Assembly: GCA_030142905.1 (NCBI GenBank) | Contig: JASJOG010000017.1 | Location: 3,100,501 to 3,164,500 of the forward strand | DNA: 64,000 bases | Origin: Heliopora coerulea | Lineage: Eukaryota; Cnidaria; Anthozoa; Scleralcyonacea; Helioporidae | Direction: 5' to 3' | Shown: in pieces, positions 24,095 through 35,831 of the stretch | Layout of the letters: every line of letters starts with the position of its first letter | How positions within the stretch are numbered: position 1 is the stretch's first letter | Made by a program: the position numbers and the translations under genes | The notes under the pieces: model-generated | Told to the model about the DNA's origin: nothing | The model's input: only the letters and a program-made list of their open reading frames with translations | Databases searched by the model: none

Positions 24095-24647
24095 TGAGCA
24101 CTCTTGACATATCGCCACTTTATGGCAAATGTACATGTAGAACTCGTTCAACTGTCGTAGTTCTATGCAGGCAAAACTGTACAAGATCAGACGACGAGAT
24201 GATCCACACCGTACGTTTACACACCTTGCAACGATATAACGACGGGTTTTTGTACAACTATGTTTAGAGTTGCCATGGAAGTTGTTTATACAAACATTTT
24301 ATTATATCAATATAATCAGTATTATAGTAGCCTCAGCAATCAATCCTAACCTTTAGGGCGCCGCTACACTCCACAAAGCGGACACGGAGTGACTTGATTG
24401 CTAGGTTTCACAGAATAAGACTTGAGTTTTCATTGATTACAAACACGATCATGTTTATCTGTGACAAGTAAAGCCATAGATCAGCAAACTGGAATGAGAC
24501 TTTGCTGAATCAACCAGGCTTAAAACGGCATGCCCATGTAATTTTACAGTTTTGTTATATAGCTGGAGTTTCGCTGGAGGTAACACTAACTGCCATTGGT
24601 TGAATTATGGTCACATGGCCTTGTCTAAATCTAAATGCATGTCGCAT
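24095..24647. other. No recognisable gene
   Basis: AT-rich spacer between the palindromic element and the short palindrome at 24648; nothing identified. Confidence 0.5.
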
Positions 24648-24673
24648 GGGCAACAATTTCGAAATTGTTGCCC
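24648..24673. repeat. Perfect 26-bp palindrome
   Basis: Self-complementary sequence centred on TTCGAA, with GGGCAAC and GTTGCCC ends. It could be a dimeric protein binding site or the core of a small mobile element; no further support. Confidence 0.85.
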
Positions 24674-24802
24674 GAGCGAGCTACAACAGCACGTGAACAA
24701 AGTATGTCTTTAGCACATGATTAAACCGTGTCGCATAAATTCCGGCGATAAATAGCACTAAGTCCGATAGCAGATGAATGTTTGTTTCATACGAAGACGT
24801 GA

Positions 24803-25105
24803 ATGGAGCCTAAATTTGAGAAACAATGTTTTCCCAGTCTTTCACATGGTGAAATGCGGCATCTTATAGAGGAAAAAGACTCGGCAAACATACAAAAGGC
24901 CAGCAAAAATGATGTTGCATCACTTTTTGTATTTCATATGGAGGTTTCAGCAGAACAGTCGCCACCGAAAAACCTACAGAAACTATCGAGGTTGGAGTTA
25001 ACTCGTTTTCTTTTCTTCCTGTCTCTGTCGCTATATAACAAAACACTTCATGTCTGGTCCCTCGGGAAAACAAAACTAACTGTTTCCCTCGAGACCAGAA
25101 ATTAA
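24803..25105 (+). CDS. Possible N-terminal fragment of a Crypton-derived (DUF3504-type) gene
   Basis: The 100-codon frame starts MEPKFEKQCFPSLSHGEM, then RHLIEEKDSANIQKASKN and LQKLSRLELTRFL. The pattern EI/M..LIEEKDS.N..KA.K..V..F...L, followed by a leucine-rich EL...L segment, resembles the N-terminal part of QRICH1/ZMYM/KIAA1958-type proteins, which descend from Crypton tyrosine recombinases. The catalytic region is absent downstream. Homology is from memory and weak. Confidence 0.35.
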   Translation: MEPKFEKQCFPSLSHGEMRHLIEEKDSANIQKASKNDVASLFVFHMEVSAEQSPPKNLQKLSRLELTRFLFFLSLSLYNKTLHVWSLGKTKLTVSLETRN

Positions 25106-25438
25106 GTGTACAAATTCGGACGATAAACATTTTCATGTTGTCAACAACGTCTCAACCATACTAGATGTTCTAGTTAGGTACGTTCACACATTACGATTTG
25201 CCGTGCCAACAAACCATGTAAATCGTAGTGTTAGCACAAAGAAAATCACGATCCAAAATAAAGCCGAAGCCATTGAATATGAGCATCACCGAACTGCAAA
25301 ATAGATGGACGATAATTTCTAACCAGTCTTGTATCAAGGTGATTTTCCTTATTTCAGAATGTATTTGCAGCTTATTCAGTTTATTGAAAATTATAAAAAC
25401 ATCTTGTTTTGCAAAAGACTTTTCGTACAAGGAAACAC
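25106..25438. other. No recognisable gene
   Basis: AT-rich spacer next to a TTAA-flanked element; nothing identified. Confidence 0.5.
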
Positions 25439-26160
25439 TTAAAGCCCTGGTCAAACGATCCAACTTTGTTGGACAACTTTGTTGCGTCTAACATTGTTTA
25501 ATCGTTTGACACCCCATGCTGGCTCAACATTTTTGTTGGAAAGGATGTTGGGTTACTTTTGCTTCAGATCAAACATTTGGTCCAACGGTTTGGTTTGTCC
25601 AACAAATGTTGAACAGTTTGGCCGTTCGTCCAACAATGTCACATTGCTGAAATGGAAGAGCTGGCACCACAAGCCATTCAAATATCATCAATTAGCCACG
25701 TGCTTCATGAATAATTGTAAACAAGACAGTGGAGGTTAACGTACCTGTTGAAAATCAAACTAAACAAACCGGTAAACCGAAAATAATGAAAGCTTGGAAG
25801 GATTCCGATTTTGAAAGCTTGGTTAGTCGTTACGAATCATGACGAAGTCTCTGGAATATGTTCTATTCAGATTATTTTGGATTTTCGGCTGTTTTATTGT
25901 GATAAAAATTCGCTCTCTTGTCGCTGTTTTGTCGAGTTTTATGTCTTTCCCCTCCTAAAGTGCTTTTCATCAGGACCCTCCTCCAACAGCCAAGAAATTA
26001 CAGTTGTAATAGCTGATTTACGTTTTCGGCTGATGACTCAATCAAAATTGTGGAACAGCCCATCCAACAATGTCAGTGTTTTGCAACTTGCCCAGCTATT
26101 TTAGATTACCAATGTTTGATTACTCGTCCAATAAAGTTCAACAGTTTGGCCAAGGCTTAA
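25439..26160. mobile_element. TTAA-flanked non-autonomous element with GTTGGAC-rich ends
   Basis: TTAA at 25439-25442 and 26157-26160 flank imperfect terminal inverted repeats of about 30 bp (left GCCCTGGTCAAACG, right read inward GCCTTGGCCAAACT). Variants of CCAACAATGTTG recur through both ends. No transposase motif is present. Confidence 0.6.
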
Positions 26161-26426
26161 GCATCCACGGCCCAACGATTATGTAACTCACTAGGGACCA
26201 CGTATAGAAATCGATCGACAGACCGCGCAACGCCAGAACCAGAATCATTGACTGACTATTCAGCTCCGCGGAAAACCTTGAAGTTAAGCTGAGCTCAGTT
26301 TCGGGCTTCAATTGCCCAAGTGACCCTGGACAAAACTCAGCTTACCCAAACCGTAACTCTGAAGCGGTGGTATTCAATATACTTTAATTATTGCTGTCAT
26401 ATTTAGAAACCTTGTATTTCTTTTAT

Positions 26427-27307
26427 CCTATCTGGGCTAGGGGAAGGCTAGATCGTCCCCCCCCAGCCTCATTTGGTTTTTTATTGATATCTTGTCGCTA
26501 AAAGAACCAAATGGCATCAAAATTGGTGACTTTTTCTTATATCCTATAGCCAACATTTTGACATGTAGTTTTACAAAGCTGTTTCCATGGTAACCACAAG
26601 TTGAAGGGTAACTTTTTTAATTTTTGAAGAAAGTTAAATAATTGCAATTTTTTTCGACAAAATTTTTGAAATAATTGTTCGGGTTGAATACTAGTTCAAA
26701 AGGAAATGTCTCATGTTACAAAAACAAGGTTTTTTCGATAAAAAGTACATTCATTTTTTGTTTGAGAGTTTAGAATGACGTCCTCGTCTTGCATTTACGA
26801 CGCTATTATGCCTAGATTTTTGCAAATACATATATATCAGAAAGATCAAAAAACCTTGCAAATAGCGAAAAACGCTAATTTGTAAAATAAAGATGTAAAA
26901 TGAAAAGATTTATCAGTTGAAACTGAAAATATTTAAACTCAATATGACATCATTGTGAGGTCACACAAAAAACCCCAAACAAAACTAAAATAGACTACTT
27001 CCCACGTTATAAACTCTGCTCTCAATCTTTCATATTGAATAGTTTTCTTTACTGTAATTTTTTTGAGAAATACGGGTGAAAAAAACAGCACTAAAACCAA
27101 AAGTAAAAGCAATGGTTGAGTAACGAAATAATGAGGTCATAACGTATGTGGAACCAAGTAATACTTAATTTTGTGTAACATTGCATATTCAATATTTCTG
27201 CCAAGTTTAATCGAGGTAGGAACAATACTAATGAAAATACGGTGGGGTCCCAAATCCCCCCTCTACCCTTCCTAGGAGTAAAAATAGCACAGCCCAGATA
27301 GGGTTAA
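26427..27307. mobile_element. Non-autonomous element with CCTATCTGGGCT ends
   Basis: A 12-bp exact inverted pair, CCTATCTGGGCT at 26427-26438 and its complement at 27291-27302, bounds an AT-rich non-coding interior. TTAA (27304-27307) follows on the right; the left equivalent reads TTTAT, probably mutated. Related in end sequence to the element at 19347. Confidence 0.5.
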
Positions 27308-27335
27308 GGATTACTAATTAGAAGTCGCTATATAC

Positions 27336-30300
27336 CTGAATGCCCTTCTTCATCCGGTGTATGAAAATCGTCTTCATTAGACACTGCATGAGTCAATTCG
27401 ATTTCACCCTTTAAAAGAATTTCAAAAACATATTTGCGAGGAGCACTCCACATAATTTTTGCGTTGCCAAATGGGCAAAAATCAAAATTTGACAACCTAA
27501 CATAGTTTTGCTGAGTTATCCAAACTGCTTATGCCCAAACAGTTAAATGGAATACATGGTTTTTCGGGATGGAGACCGAATCCTTAACTTTGTGAAGGTC
27601 GGTGAACCACCCTGTTATGCCAGCCATAGGACTGCCGTTGCTCAGATGAGGACAAAAGCAAAGAACTTGTACTGCTTTGACTGATGCACAAGTGCTAGAC
27701 GATACAAGTTCGATCCAGTCTGGGGTTCAGAAACATCTTCACCAGAGCCGAGCAGGACGGACTTTCCAATATCGTCTGTTATTGCTGAGGTGTGGTGCCA
27801 TAAAGAGTACAGGGGCAGGAGGAGCTAGAGTCACTTGATCGCAGGAAACTTAAGCATGCGTCGGGGATCAATGTTTTGCTACCATACCCAAACAGAATTT
27901 CGACATTTTTTAAAATTATCAAAACTTAGCTTGGGCAACGACAAGAAAATACTTAAAGTCAATGACACTACAATCTCTTGGCGCCCAAGTAAAAATGTCC
28001 TGCTCATAGAATGCAAAGAACTGAAAACTATCACTCAACTTTTGTGTACGAAAATCGGTGGAAATATAGACTCAATCAAATCTGGGGTCACGAAAACGGT
28101 AAGCTCACTTTTAGCAAAGACTGCGACCTCGCAATCCCGGTTTTGCGAATGTTAGGAGATGCACTCGGAGATCGAAGCTCTTAAGTTTGGCCAAGATACT
28201 AATAGAATGGCAATTCAGTCCCTATCAGAATCGATTGCTCGCATTACTGATGTTTTGTCCCAAAATTAAGAGGATAATGATAATAAACACGAAAATATCA
28301 ACAACGATACCGAAGGAATATTTAATAACTTGCAAGAACCAAACCATGAAATTCTTCAACACAATACATTCCATGCATCTGAAATGAGCGATGTTAATGA
28401 TCCCAAGGTGGACGCGACTTGTTCTCAAAACAATATTTGCCTTGATAATTCATCCTTGAGTTCCTCAACTAAGGAATCAATTACCGATCCTGACAGAGAT
28501 AGTTCAATCTTAATTATAGGCGACTCTATAATTAAACATGTCGACCCCAGAAAAATTTCCCGAAGAAAAGTTACAAAGCGTATGTTCCCTGGTAAAACAG
28601 CAGAAGAAATAAAAACTGAAGTAAAAGTCATCAAAGTCAGATCACTCCCCTCGCACATAATAGTACACGCCGGGACAAATGACCTCCCAGTGGATATGCC
28701 AAACAATTGCATTAAGAACATCGAGAACTTAGCATTGAGTATCAAAGCAAAGTTCCCTGGATCAAGAATCGGCTTATCAAGCATCACAGCAAGACATGAT
28801 TTGCATGGCTTGGACCAACGAGCCACGACAGTTAACGAACAAATACAAAAGTTTTGCACAAAGAATGACTTTGATTATATTAATAACAATAACGTGGATA
28901 GAACATGTTTGAATGGTAGTAGTCTTCACCTTAACACTAAAGGATCAGCTTTTTTAGCTACCAATTTTATCAACTTTCTACGGGGGCAAAATGGATCTAG
29001 ACAACCTTATCGTGAAGGCCAAAGATAATGGGGGAATTTTTGGAATTTTCCAACCTCCACGATATATCTTCTACAGGACCTTCTGAGGTTAATCGCAACC
29101 CCACAGATGAGATATTAACAAGTAAGAGATGTAAACCTAGCTCAGGTAAAACAGATGAATCACTAACAAATAATAATATACATCATGAATTAGCGACTAC
29201 AAAAGGTTTACGTATTGCAAGTTTAAATATTAATAGCCTTTTAAAGCATATTGATCAGCTGAGAATGATTATGCAAATTACGCCTGTTGATATTTTCGCT
29301 ATCAATGAGACAAAAATTGATGAGTCAGTGTCTGATAATGAAATAAATATTTCTGGCTATTATCTCATACGTAAAGATCAAAGTAGATACGGTGGTGGTG
29401 TTCTTTTGAACATCAGCGAAACTATACCATTCTCTGAACGAAATGATTTAATTCCAAATTCATTAGAAATGATATGTATTGAAATTACTAAACCTTATAG
29501 TAAGTCACTTCTATTAAGTGCATGGTATAGACCATCAAACTCTGAAAGGCATTTATTTGATGAATATGAGACTTTTCTAAGGAAAAGTGACTTAGAAAAT
29601 AAAGAAGTAATAATAATGGGAGATTTAAACTGTGATATCTCAAAATCTCCCCTTGAGGCCCACACACGAAAGTTTCAATTTTTGTCCTCACTTTTCCAGT
29701 TTGACCAGCTTATTAATGAACCCACAAGGGTAACGAAAACATCGGCAACCCTGATTGATATTATGCTTACGAATAAAGAAGAAAATATTTCAAAATCTGG
29801 AGTTATCCATCTTGGACTGTCAGATCACAGCTTGATTTATGCTGTCAGAAAATATTGTAGTCCAAAATCTCGACAAAACACAAGATACATCCGTAACTTT
29901 AAAAATTTTAATTCCAGAGACTTCTTTACTGATCTTGCATTTATGCCATGGGAGAGTGTAGCCCAGCATGATAACCCTGATGTCTGTTGGCAGGTATGGA
30001 AATCGTATTACCTTCAGGTCCTTGACTGACACGCACCACTCAGATGTAAAAGGGTTAGAGGAAACACTCTTCCTTGGATCTCACCAGACATTAAAAATCT
30101 GATGAGGTCTAGAGACTTAACAAATATGGAACCTAACAAATATGGAACAGGTTTGCGTTGTCAATGGAACGATTTCTTCTAAAAGAATTGTTTGTGATGT
30201 TCCACAGGGATCTATCCCGGGACCCTTACTATTCTTACTTTATATTAACGATTTTCCTGAATGTCTCCACAGAACGACTCCCTATTTATATGCTGATGAT

Positions 30301-32547
30301 ACTCAAATTTCTTCTACCACTAACGATTTAGCGGAACTTACCGAAAATCTAAATAATGACTTAAATAAAGTCAATGAATGGCTCCTTACGAATAAATTGC
30401 AGTATCATCCGACCAAAACTAAAATAATGTATATAGGTTCGAATTATAACATTAATAATGTGAGTCATGAACCTCCTGTGATGTTGAATAATCGATCAAT
30501 CCCTCGAGTTCGCTCATTTAAATGCCTTGGTGTTGAGCTCGATGAAAATCTTTGCTGGAAAAATCACATAGAAATGATTTGTAAAAAAGTTGGTGCTGGC
30601 ATAGGCGTGATGATACGCATCAAGCCCTATGTTCCCTCCAACACCTTTAAAACAATTTATCAAGCGTTGATACAACCCGTACTTTGACTATTGCTCTCCC
30701 TTGTGGGGAATTTGCAACAAGCAACTTAAAGATAAACTTCAAAAATTTCAAAATCGCGCAGTGAGAGTAATAACTGGCGCCTGTTACGAAGCAAGATCTG
30801 CTGATGTTCTTCGATCCCTTGCTTGGGGAAAACTTAGACCCAAGACGATATCCAAGTAAATTAACATTGATGTACAAAGTGTTGAATAATTATAATGGGC
30901 CAAACTTTAGGGAGGCATTAATAAGGTGAAATGATGTGCAAACTAATTATGAGCTCAGGAATGGTCACACCGATATAGCACTTGCAAAGCCAAAAAGAGA
31001 ATTTCTTAAAAAAAGTTTCAATTATAGCGGGGCTAAACTCTGGAATAGTCTTCCTTCGGATATTAAAGAAGCTGAATCAATTTACTCATTCAAAAATTTG
31101 TTGAAACAGAATTATATATTTGGTACCCACACTTAACTACCTATGCACTCAATATGATAACTGTTAATGCTGGGGTCACACCTTACATAATATTTATTTA
31201 CTTATACACATTTTTGTAAATAGTTAGTAATTAATTTTGTATATAACCTTAACTTCTTCTCTTTATGTAATTTTATATTCTTGGACGCCCCTCGTGGAAA
31301 TCAACTTTTTATTGTCGAGGCTAGCGTCTGTAAATAAAGTTTTACCTACCTACCTACCTACGTTTGCTTCGACGTCGGGGAATATCTGGGGCAACTGCTG
31401 TCATATCTCCAAGCTCGAGCAAAGTAGCGGCGGACGAAGATTTTAGAAAATGCCATACCCAAACTAACAGTCGATCCGCAGTTCGCGAAAGGATAGGGAT
31501 ACGACAGAGAATCTAGTTTTCCTTTCTGGAGAAATTATTTCCATAATTGCAAAAATGGTATTTCTTAGCATTTTATAAACTCTTCTTCCACGAAAGAACA
31601 TTTTAAGAACACGACCTAGCGTAGATGAATCTACTTCTCAAACTCATTAATAACTCATAAAGCAAAAACAAAAGAAATACATAATTAATCAGTATTTAGA
31701 AATCGGAAGACGATTACAGCTGAATTTTTCCAACTTTCGGCTGGATTTTCACCTAAAATACTGGTTCGTTTGAGAAGTAATTTCAAACACTCGTCTAGTG
31801 TTCTTCCTCCGATTTCTAGATACCTCGAAACTCGTTAAAAAAACTCGTCTTCGCCTCGTTTTTCAACTCGTTTCTCGGTATCGAGAAATCGGAGGAAGAA
31901 CACCAACTTGTACTTGAAATATTACATGAAACACAAACATGGATTTTCGTATTTCGTGCCACCTTAATACTATTAAAGGCTGATAAAATGGTAGAAAAAC
32001 AAAAGAAAGACTGCCGTCAAAACAAGTCCAATCAAAATAAGTTTCAATGATAAAGAGTTACCAGTATTCTTAGCAGAGCCATTCTTACAGTTCCATCAAA
32101 TGTATGTAATTAAATGTAACTATGGCATTATTTCATCTTCCTGACAGGGGATGGGTCGACTGCCCTCCACGATCCTGCACAGTATGTACAACACTAACGA
32201 ACAGCACTTACATATCGTCATGGTTTTGGGTAACCAAACAAAAAATAATTTCACCTTTTCAAACTCTGGCATCACTTTATCAGTCACTGAATCTTTCTTC
32301 TTACACTTTTGAACCCTACAGAAAGACATAGTTGTAACGCAATGATGATTATTCCAGGTTATGAAGCTGCATGAATGTTGTTTTTAACATCCAAAATAGT
32401 TGACTTACCTTGCGTTCGCCTTGCTCAAAGTGGGCACAACCCAGTTCAGAAATCGGTGTATCTGTTCTTCTTTAGATGTCAATGCGTCACTAAAAATCAC
32501 AAGGATCGAAATAACAGAAACCGATGATAGAATAAACATGCCATAAA
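27336..32547 (-). CDS. Unidentified membrane/coiled-coil gene, three in-phase exons
   Basis: Exons 32547-32409, 32315-32255 and 27408-27336 join in phase with consensus splice sites (gtaagt, gtgaaa and gtatat donors). The first encodes one hydrophobic helix, YGMFILSSVSVISILVIF, then LTSKEEQIHRFLNWVVPTL. The second is basic (VQKCKKKDSVTDKVMPEFEK). The third is acidic (AVSNEDDFHTPDEEGHS). The layout fits a single-pass membrane protein with a cytoplasmic tail. CR1/L2 copy 1 lies wholly in the intron between exons 2 and 3. I do not recognise the family. Exons further upstream are listed at 34.2-37.1 kb. Confidence 0.6.
28187..29028 (+). pseudogene. CR1/L2 ORF1 with SGNH esterase domain, copy 1
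   Basis: After a Gln/Ser-rich coiled-coil part with one stop (28267), the frame 28330-29028 encodes an SGNH/GDSL fold: ILIIGDSIIKHVD (nucleophile Ser), IIVHAGTNDLP (block III) and CLNGSSLHLN (His). The residue three before His is Ser where SGNH enzymes have Asp; copies 2 and 3 share this. ORF1 esterases of CR1/L2 elements are thought to help ORF1 protein bind RNA or membranes. Its TAA overlaps the ORF2 ATG as TAATG. Confidence 0.75.
29028..30029 (+). pseudogene. CR1/L2 ORF2 endonuclease domain, copy 1
   Basis: An apurinic-type (exonuclease III-like) endonuclease is intact in sequence: IASLNINSL, FAINETKID (metal-binding Glu), GGGVLLN, SAWYRPSN, IIMGDLNCD, LIDIMLTN and LGLSDHSLI (catalytic Asp-His). 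It nicks target DNA to prime reverse transcription. The frame stops shortly after, where the RT should begin, and about the first half of the RT is deleted. Confidence 0.8.
30142..31136 (+). pseudogene. CR1/L2 RT remnant and C-terminus, copy 1
   Basis: Retains VPQGSIPGPLLFLLYIND (motif B region), LYADDTQI (catalytic YADD, intact), NEWLLTNKLQ and the thumb. The deletion joint at 30118-30148 shows a 15-bp direct repeat. Frame breaks occur at 30685 and about 30860; the last block (30936-31136) ends GAKLWNSLPSDIKEAES, the usual CR1-like C-terminus. Confidence 0.8.
31364..31797. other. No recognisable gene
   Basis: Intronic or intergenic AT-rich DNA between the CR1 tail and a small hairpin. Confidence 0.5.
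31798..31903. repeat. 27-bp inverted repeat (MITE-like hairpin)
   Basis: 31798-31824 and 31877-31903 are reverse complements with one mismatch (GTGTTCTTCCTCCGATTTCT ends), with CTCGTT-rich sequence between. Outside, a third partial copy of the pattern near 31700 suggests a larger degenerate unit. Confidence 0.7.
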
Positions 32548-32771
32548 CTGGAAAGAAGATATGACAGATCAAATTTACTATAAGACTATTTCAATCCAGA
32601 CCATTTTGTTTGCGAAGGTTACTTTGCTCAATCAACGTTAAACTTTATTCTTCAACTTTGGTCATCTATCAACTTCGCTAATATCTTGTAACCAAAATTA
32701 AATCACTCTAGTTCAAATTCAACGGTAGGTTTCATTGGCTGTATCTAGACTTGCGTCGTTTAATTTGTTTG

Positions 32772-32778
32772 TTTGTTC

Positions 32779-32812
<34 letters not shown>
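32772..32812. repeat. (TA)n microsatellite
   Basis: An essentially pure TA run of about 17-18 units. Confidence 0.9.
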
Positions 32813-32815
<3 letters not shown>

Positions 32816-34029
32816 TACAATAATTTTCCTGCCTTTCATCAACCTGATTCCCATCGTTCAATTGCTAAGTTTGGATACACATCTTTGTGAGATATTAATA
32901 ATCTTCTAAATCCGTGACGGGGATCGAATTCGTGAGCACTGAGATGAAGAGTAAGGAATTACAACTAGTAACTGCCTGAGTAAACAACTAGTTTTATGTC
33001 ACATCTGCCTCGCATTCTACTATAGACACTGGAATTTGATATGCATCATAACCAGATATCTGTTGACCAATACGCCTTGATGCTACTGGGTATGGAGCAA
33101 GAGTTTGAAACATGGCGTTCGCCATTACCTAGATTTCGCTTTTTTGCAATACAGTTAGTCTAAAATTAGATTAAAAAAAAATTACCAAGACACGAACGAC
33201 TTAATGAAAATGTACAAGGTCAGGGTCAAAAATTTCTGTTCATAGTAGAATGTATACAGAGCAAACGTGAGACTTAAACTTGGAAATTGAATAAGAAATA
33301 ATACCTGAAAAAAGTTTAATAATGTATTTTCGCTACTCTGTTAAAATACGAGGCCTTAAAAGTTGATGTTGTACAAAAAGGAGTCTTAAGGAATTTTGAG
33401 ATATATTTATCACTTCTTCAACAAAACAATAAAATTATTAGCTCACGATCAATATGAGATATTGCTGATTTGGCCACAGACCTCGTCAACTATAATCTCA
33501 AAGAAATCTCGAGCTTATAATCTAATTGTTAATTGTTGTCATGTTGAGGCAATCGCTTACGCAGCAGGTATGTAAATGAATCAAACGGCAAAATTCACAA
33601 TCTTCAGTCTTGACTTGCCATCTGAGTCTCGGAAGCAAAATGGTTAAAACTGCCTCACGATCATCAGAAGGTTGCAGTTTTGGTCGCCGTCAAAAACTCA
33701 AAAAAAAATGTCCAAGGAAATGAAAACAATAAAATTACAGCACACAATTTATTTAGAAACATTTCAGTGCTCATCAGTGAAAAACACCACAACAGTTTAG
33801 TGTAAATCATCCAAGTAAGAGTGGTCAACAAGTAAACGTTTCTTAACGATGGCCTGAAGTTTCGTCAGCTTTTTCGTTTTGAAACTTTATTTAGTCCACC
33901 ATCTGTAAGTTTCTTATATCGTATAACACTGCACTTGGAGCAATCTACTTTTATGCATTGCGTATTACAGAAGCTCCCTATTTTGTCTTTCTGGACGAAA
34001 ACTTTACGGGCTTACTGCTTGCTAGACAC
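32813..34029. other. No recognisable gene
   Basis: Presumed intron between the exons at 34212 and 32547; phases show at least one exon is missing here, but I could not find it. A degenerate tRNA-like string near 33625-33690 is too weak to call. Confidence 0.45.
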
Positions 34030-34034
34030 TAGAT

Positions 34035-34185
34035 CTAGCTTCTCATTCCCTCCCTCTCGCCGTCCCTGGCCGTCCTTCCCTTCCTTCTCCCTCCCTCCTT
34101 ATCTCCCTCCGTCCCTTCCACCATTCCTTCTATATTTCCTTCATTATCTTATTTCTTTTCATCATTCTTTCTTTTTGCATAAGAC
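34035..34185. repeat. Polypyrimidine tract (CCCT/CCTT-rich)
   Basis: Roughly 150 bp in which nearly all plus-strand bases are C or T, with TCCCTCC and CCTTCC units. Such tracts can form triplex DNA. It lies just downstream (in gene orientation) of the exon at 34212. Confidence 0.8.
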
Positions 34186-34211
34186 AACATTCTGTTACAA
34201 GAGGTACTCAC

Positions 34212-35369
34212 ATTGCCACTTGAAGATCTTCGTATGTTAAGCCTTCGTATCCAATTTTCTTATCGACGTTCTCTACCAAAGCAAATAAATTGTTTTGGTG
34301 CTTGGTTATGACGATAGCTATTTATTTTTTGAATACAGTACTTGCATATACCATACCTTTAACTTTTTCAATATCCATTGAAAGGTTTTCAAATGCTTTG
34401 CTCATATCCTGAAGTTCGATTTTCTTTTGGGCTGCTAAAAGTGCAATACGTATGAAAAGTATGAAGCATGATTACGAGCAAAGCTGCAAAGTAACATGTT
34501 GAAGCACTTTCACGAGATGGAAAGTTTGCAAACACGGGTTTCCAAACACAAATTTGTGAAAAAGAATGTCGCTGCTACAGCTGACAAACACGTGGAAAAA
34601 CTGTTGCCAAGAATTACAACTTGTTTATATTCTCACCATTTTTCTCAACTACTTTTTCGTGTTGGCAAACTCGCATTTACCGTACATAAGTTTGTCAAAC
34701 AAGTGTTCTTTGCTGTAAACCAATCAAACTTCACGTGTGCTTTATGTGATTTTTTTTTATCAATTCCACAAAATGGCTTTGGTTTATAACTAACGTTCCA
34801 CCACGTTTCAACATATCGTTGATCCTCACAATAATCCTTGGGTATGGAATATCTCTTCAATAAAACAGGAACAATTTCCCATAGCACGCCGACGAAATTA
34901 CAGATTCCAGAATTTCACAGCGATATCTTCTATTAGGGGAAATTGACGTATCAAAACAGAATCGTGTATACTTGTTGGAGTTTACTAACTCGCGTTTGCA
35001 ATCACGTCTTTTCGTGTGAAAGTGCTGATGAAGTGCTTAAACTGAAATTAGAAAATACTGACATTTAGAGCGAAGACCCTTCCTCAATGAGTGAATTGGC
35101 TAATATGCGGAACTTGTAAGATTTTCCAAATGAAAACCAAAATAATGAACGCTGAACCACAATGACATCTTTGAAAGTTCTCTCATAAAATGTCTTTGCT
35201 TGAAAGGTTAGAATTTTCCCGTTTCGGTTTCAAAGTCCATTAACTTTTCACTTTTTACCAATTCAGAAACATTGGTTAACATGTGCAAAATCGACATATT
35301 ACCTTGAGTCTGAAAAGTTTCCATATTTTCTTTCCAGGTAACAATTTCTTTATTTAGTGTATCTTTTGC
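34212..35369 (-). CDS. Unidentified coiled-coil gene, three in-phase exons
   Basis: Exons 35369-35303, 34434-34357 and 34272-34212 join in phase, each with a consensus acceptor and donor (gtaata, gtatgg, gtgagt). The product reads AKDTLNKEIVTWKENMETF, then AAQKKIELQDMSKAFENLSM, then ENVDKKIGYEGLTYEDLQVA, a charged heptad-like coiled coil. It ends in phase 2, while the membrane-helix exon at 32547 needs phase 1, so at least one exon lies between if they are one gene. Neighbouring placement, same strand and similar style support one gene. Family not recognised. Confidence 0.6.
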
Positions 35370-35727
35370 CTGCAGAAGAAAGGTACAATAAGAAATAAAT
35401 TAGTCCCTCACAGATTTAGGTCAAGGCGTACAAGTCCTACCATGAGGCATCACAGACCAACAAAAATCATAACCAAGTCTACATAAGAACTATCTTTTAA
35501 AGTAAAGGGCGGGTTCACGCGGGCAAATTTTCTTTACAGTAGCTAAGCAGTTGAATTCTTACTGCACAGCAACAGTACAAAAAATCATTACGTAATTATG
35601 TACCACAAAGAGAAAATTTCATGGTTATCCTACATTGCAATATTTCAGCTCAGACAAACTAATTCAATTGAAGACAATCGAACTCGTACTGCAATTTCGG
35701 CTAACAGGACCGCTATACAATATATAA

Positions 35728-35815
35728 AATGTATGTATGTATATGTATATATATATATATATATATATACATACATACATTTTATTTATATATATATATA
35801 TATAAGTAAATACAA
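35728..35815. repeat. ATGTAT/(TA)n microsatellite, partly palindromic
   Basis: ATGTATGTAT, then TA runs, then ATACATACAT and a second TA run. It borders the Penelope-like 3' end at 35820. Confidence 0.9.
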
Positions 35816-35831
35816 AAGACAAAATTTCGCT

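Larger units (their letters stand above)
27835..31363 (+). mobile_element. CR1/L2-type non-LTR retroelement, copy 1 (internally deleted)
   Basis: Contains ORF1 with an SGNH esterase (28187-29028), an endonuclease ORF2 start (29028-30029), then a deletion that removes the fingers and part of the palm of the RT, and the remaining RT and C-terminus (30142-31136). It ends in a poly(ACCT) microsatellite tail after AATAAAG at about 31336-31363, typical of CR1-like tails. Stops at 28267, 30027 and 30685 disable it. The 5' limit is uncertain and could be as far left as about 27440. It sits in an intron of the minus-strand gene. Confidence 0.85.

Noticed and set aside
33620..33695. tRNA-like string with B-box resemblance
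   Set aside because: Both boxes deviate from consensus and no acceptor stem can be drawn.
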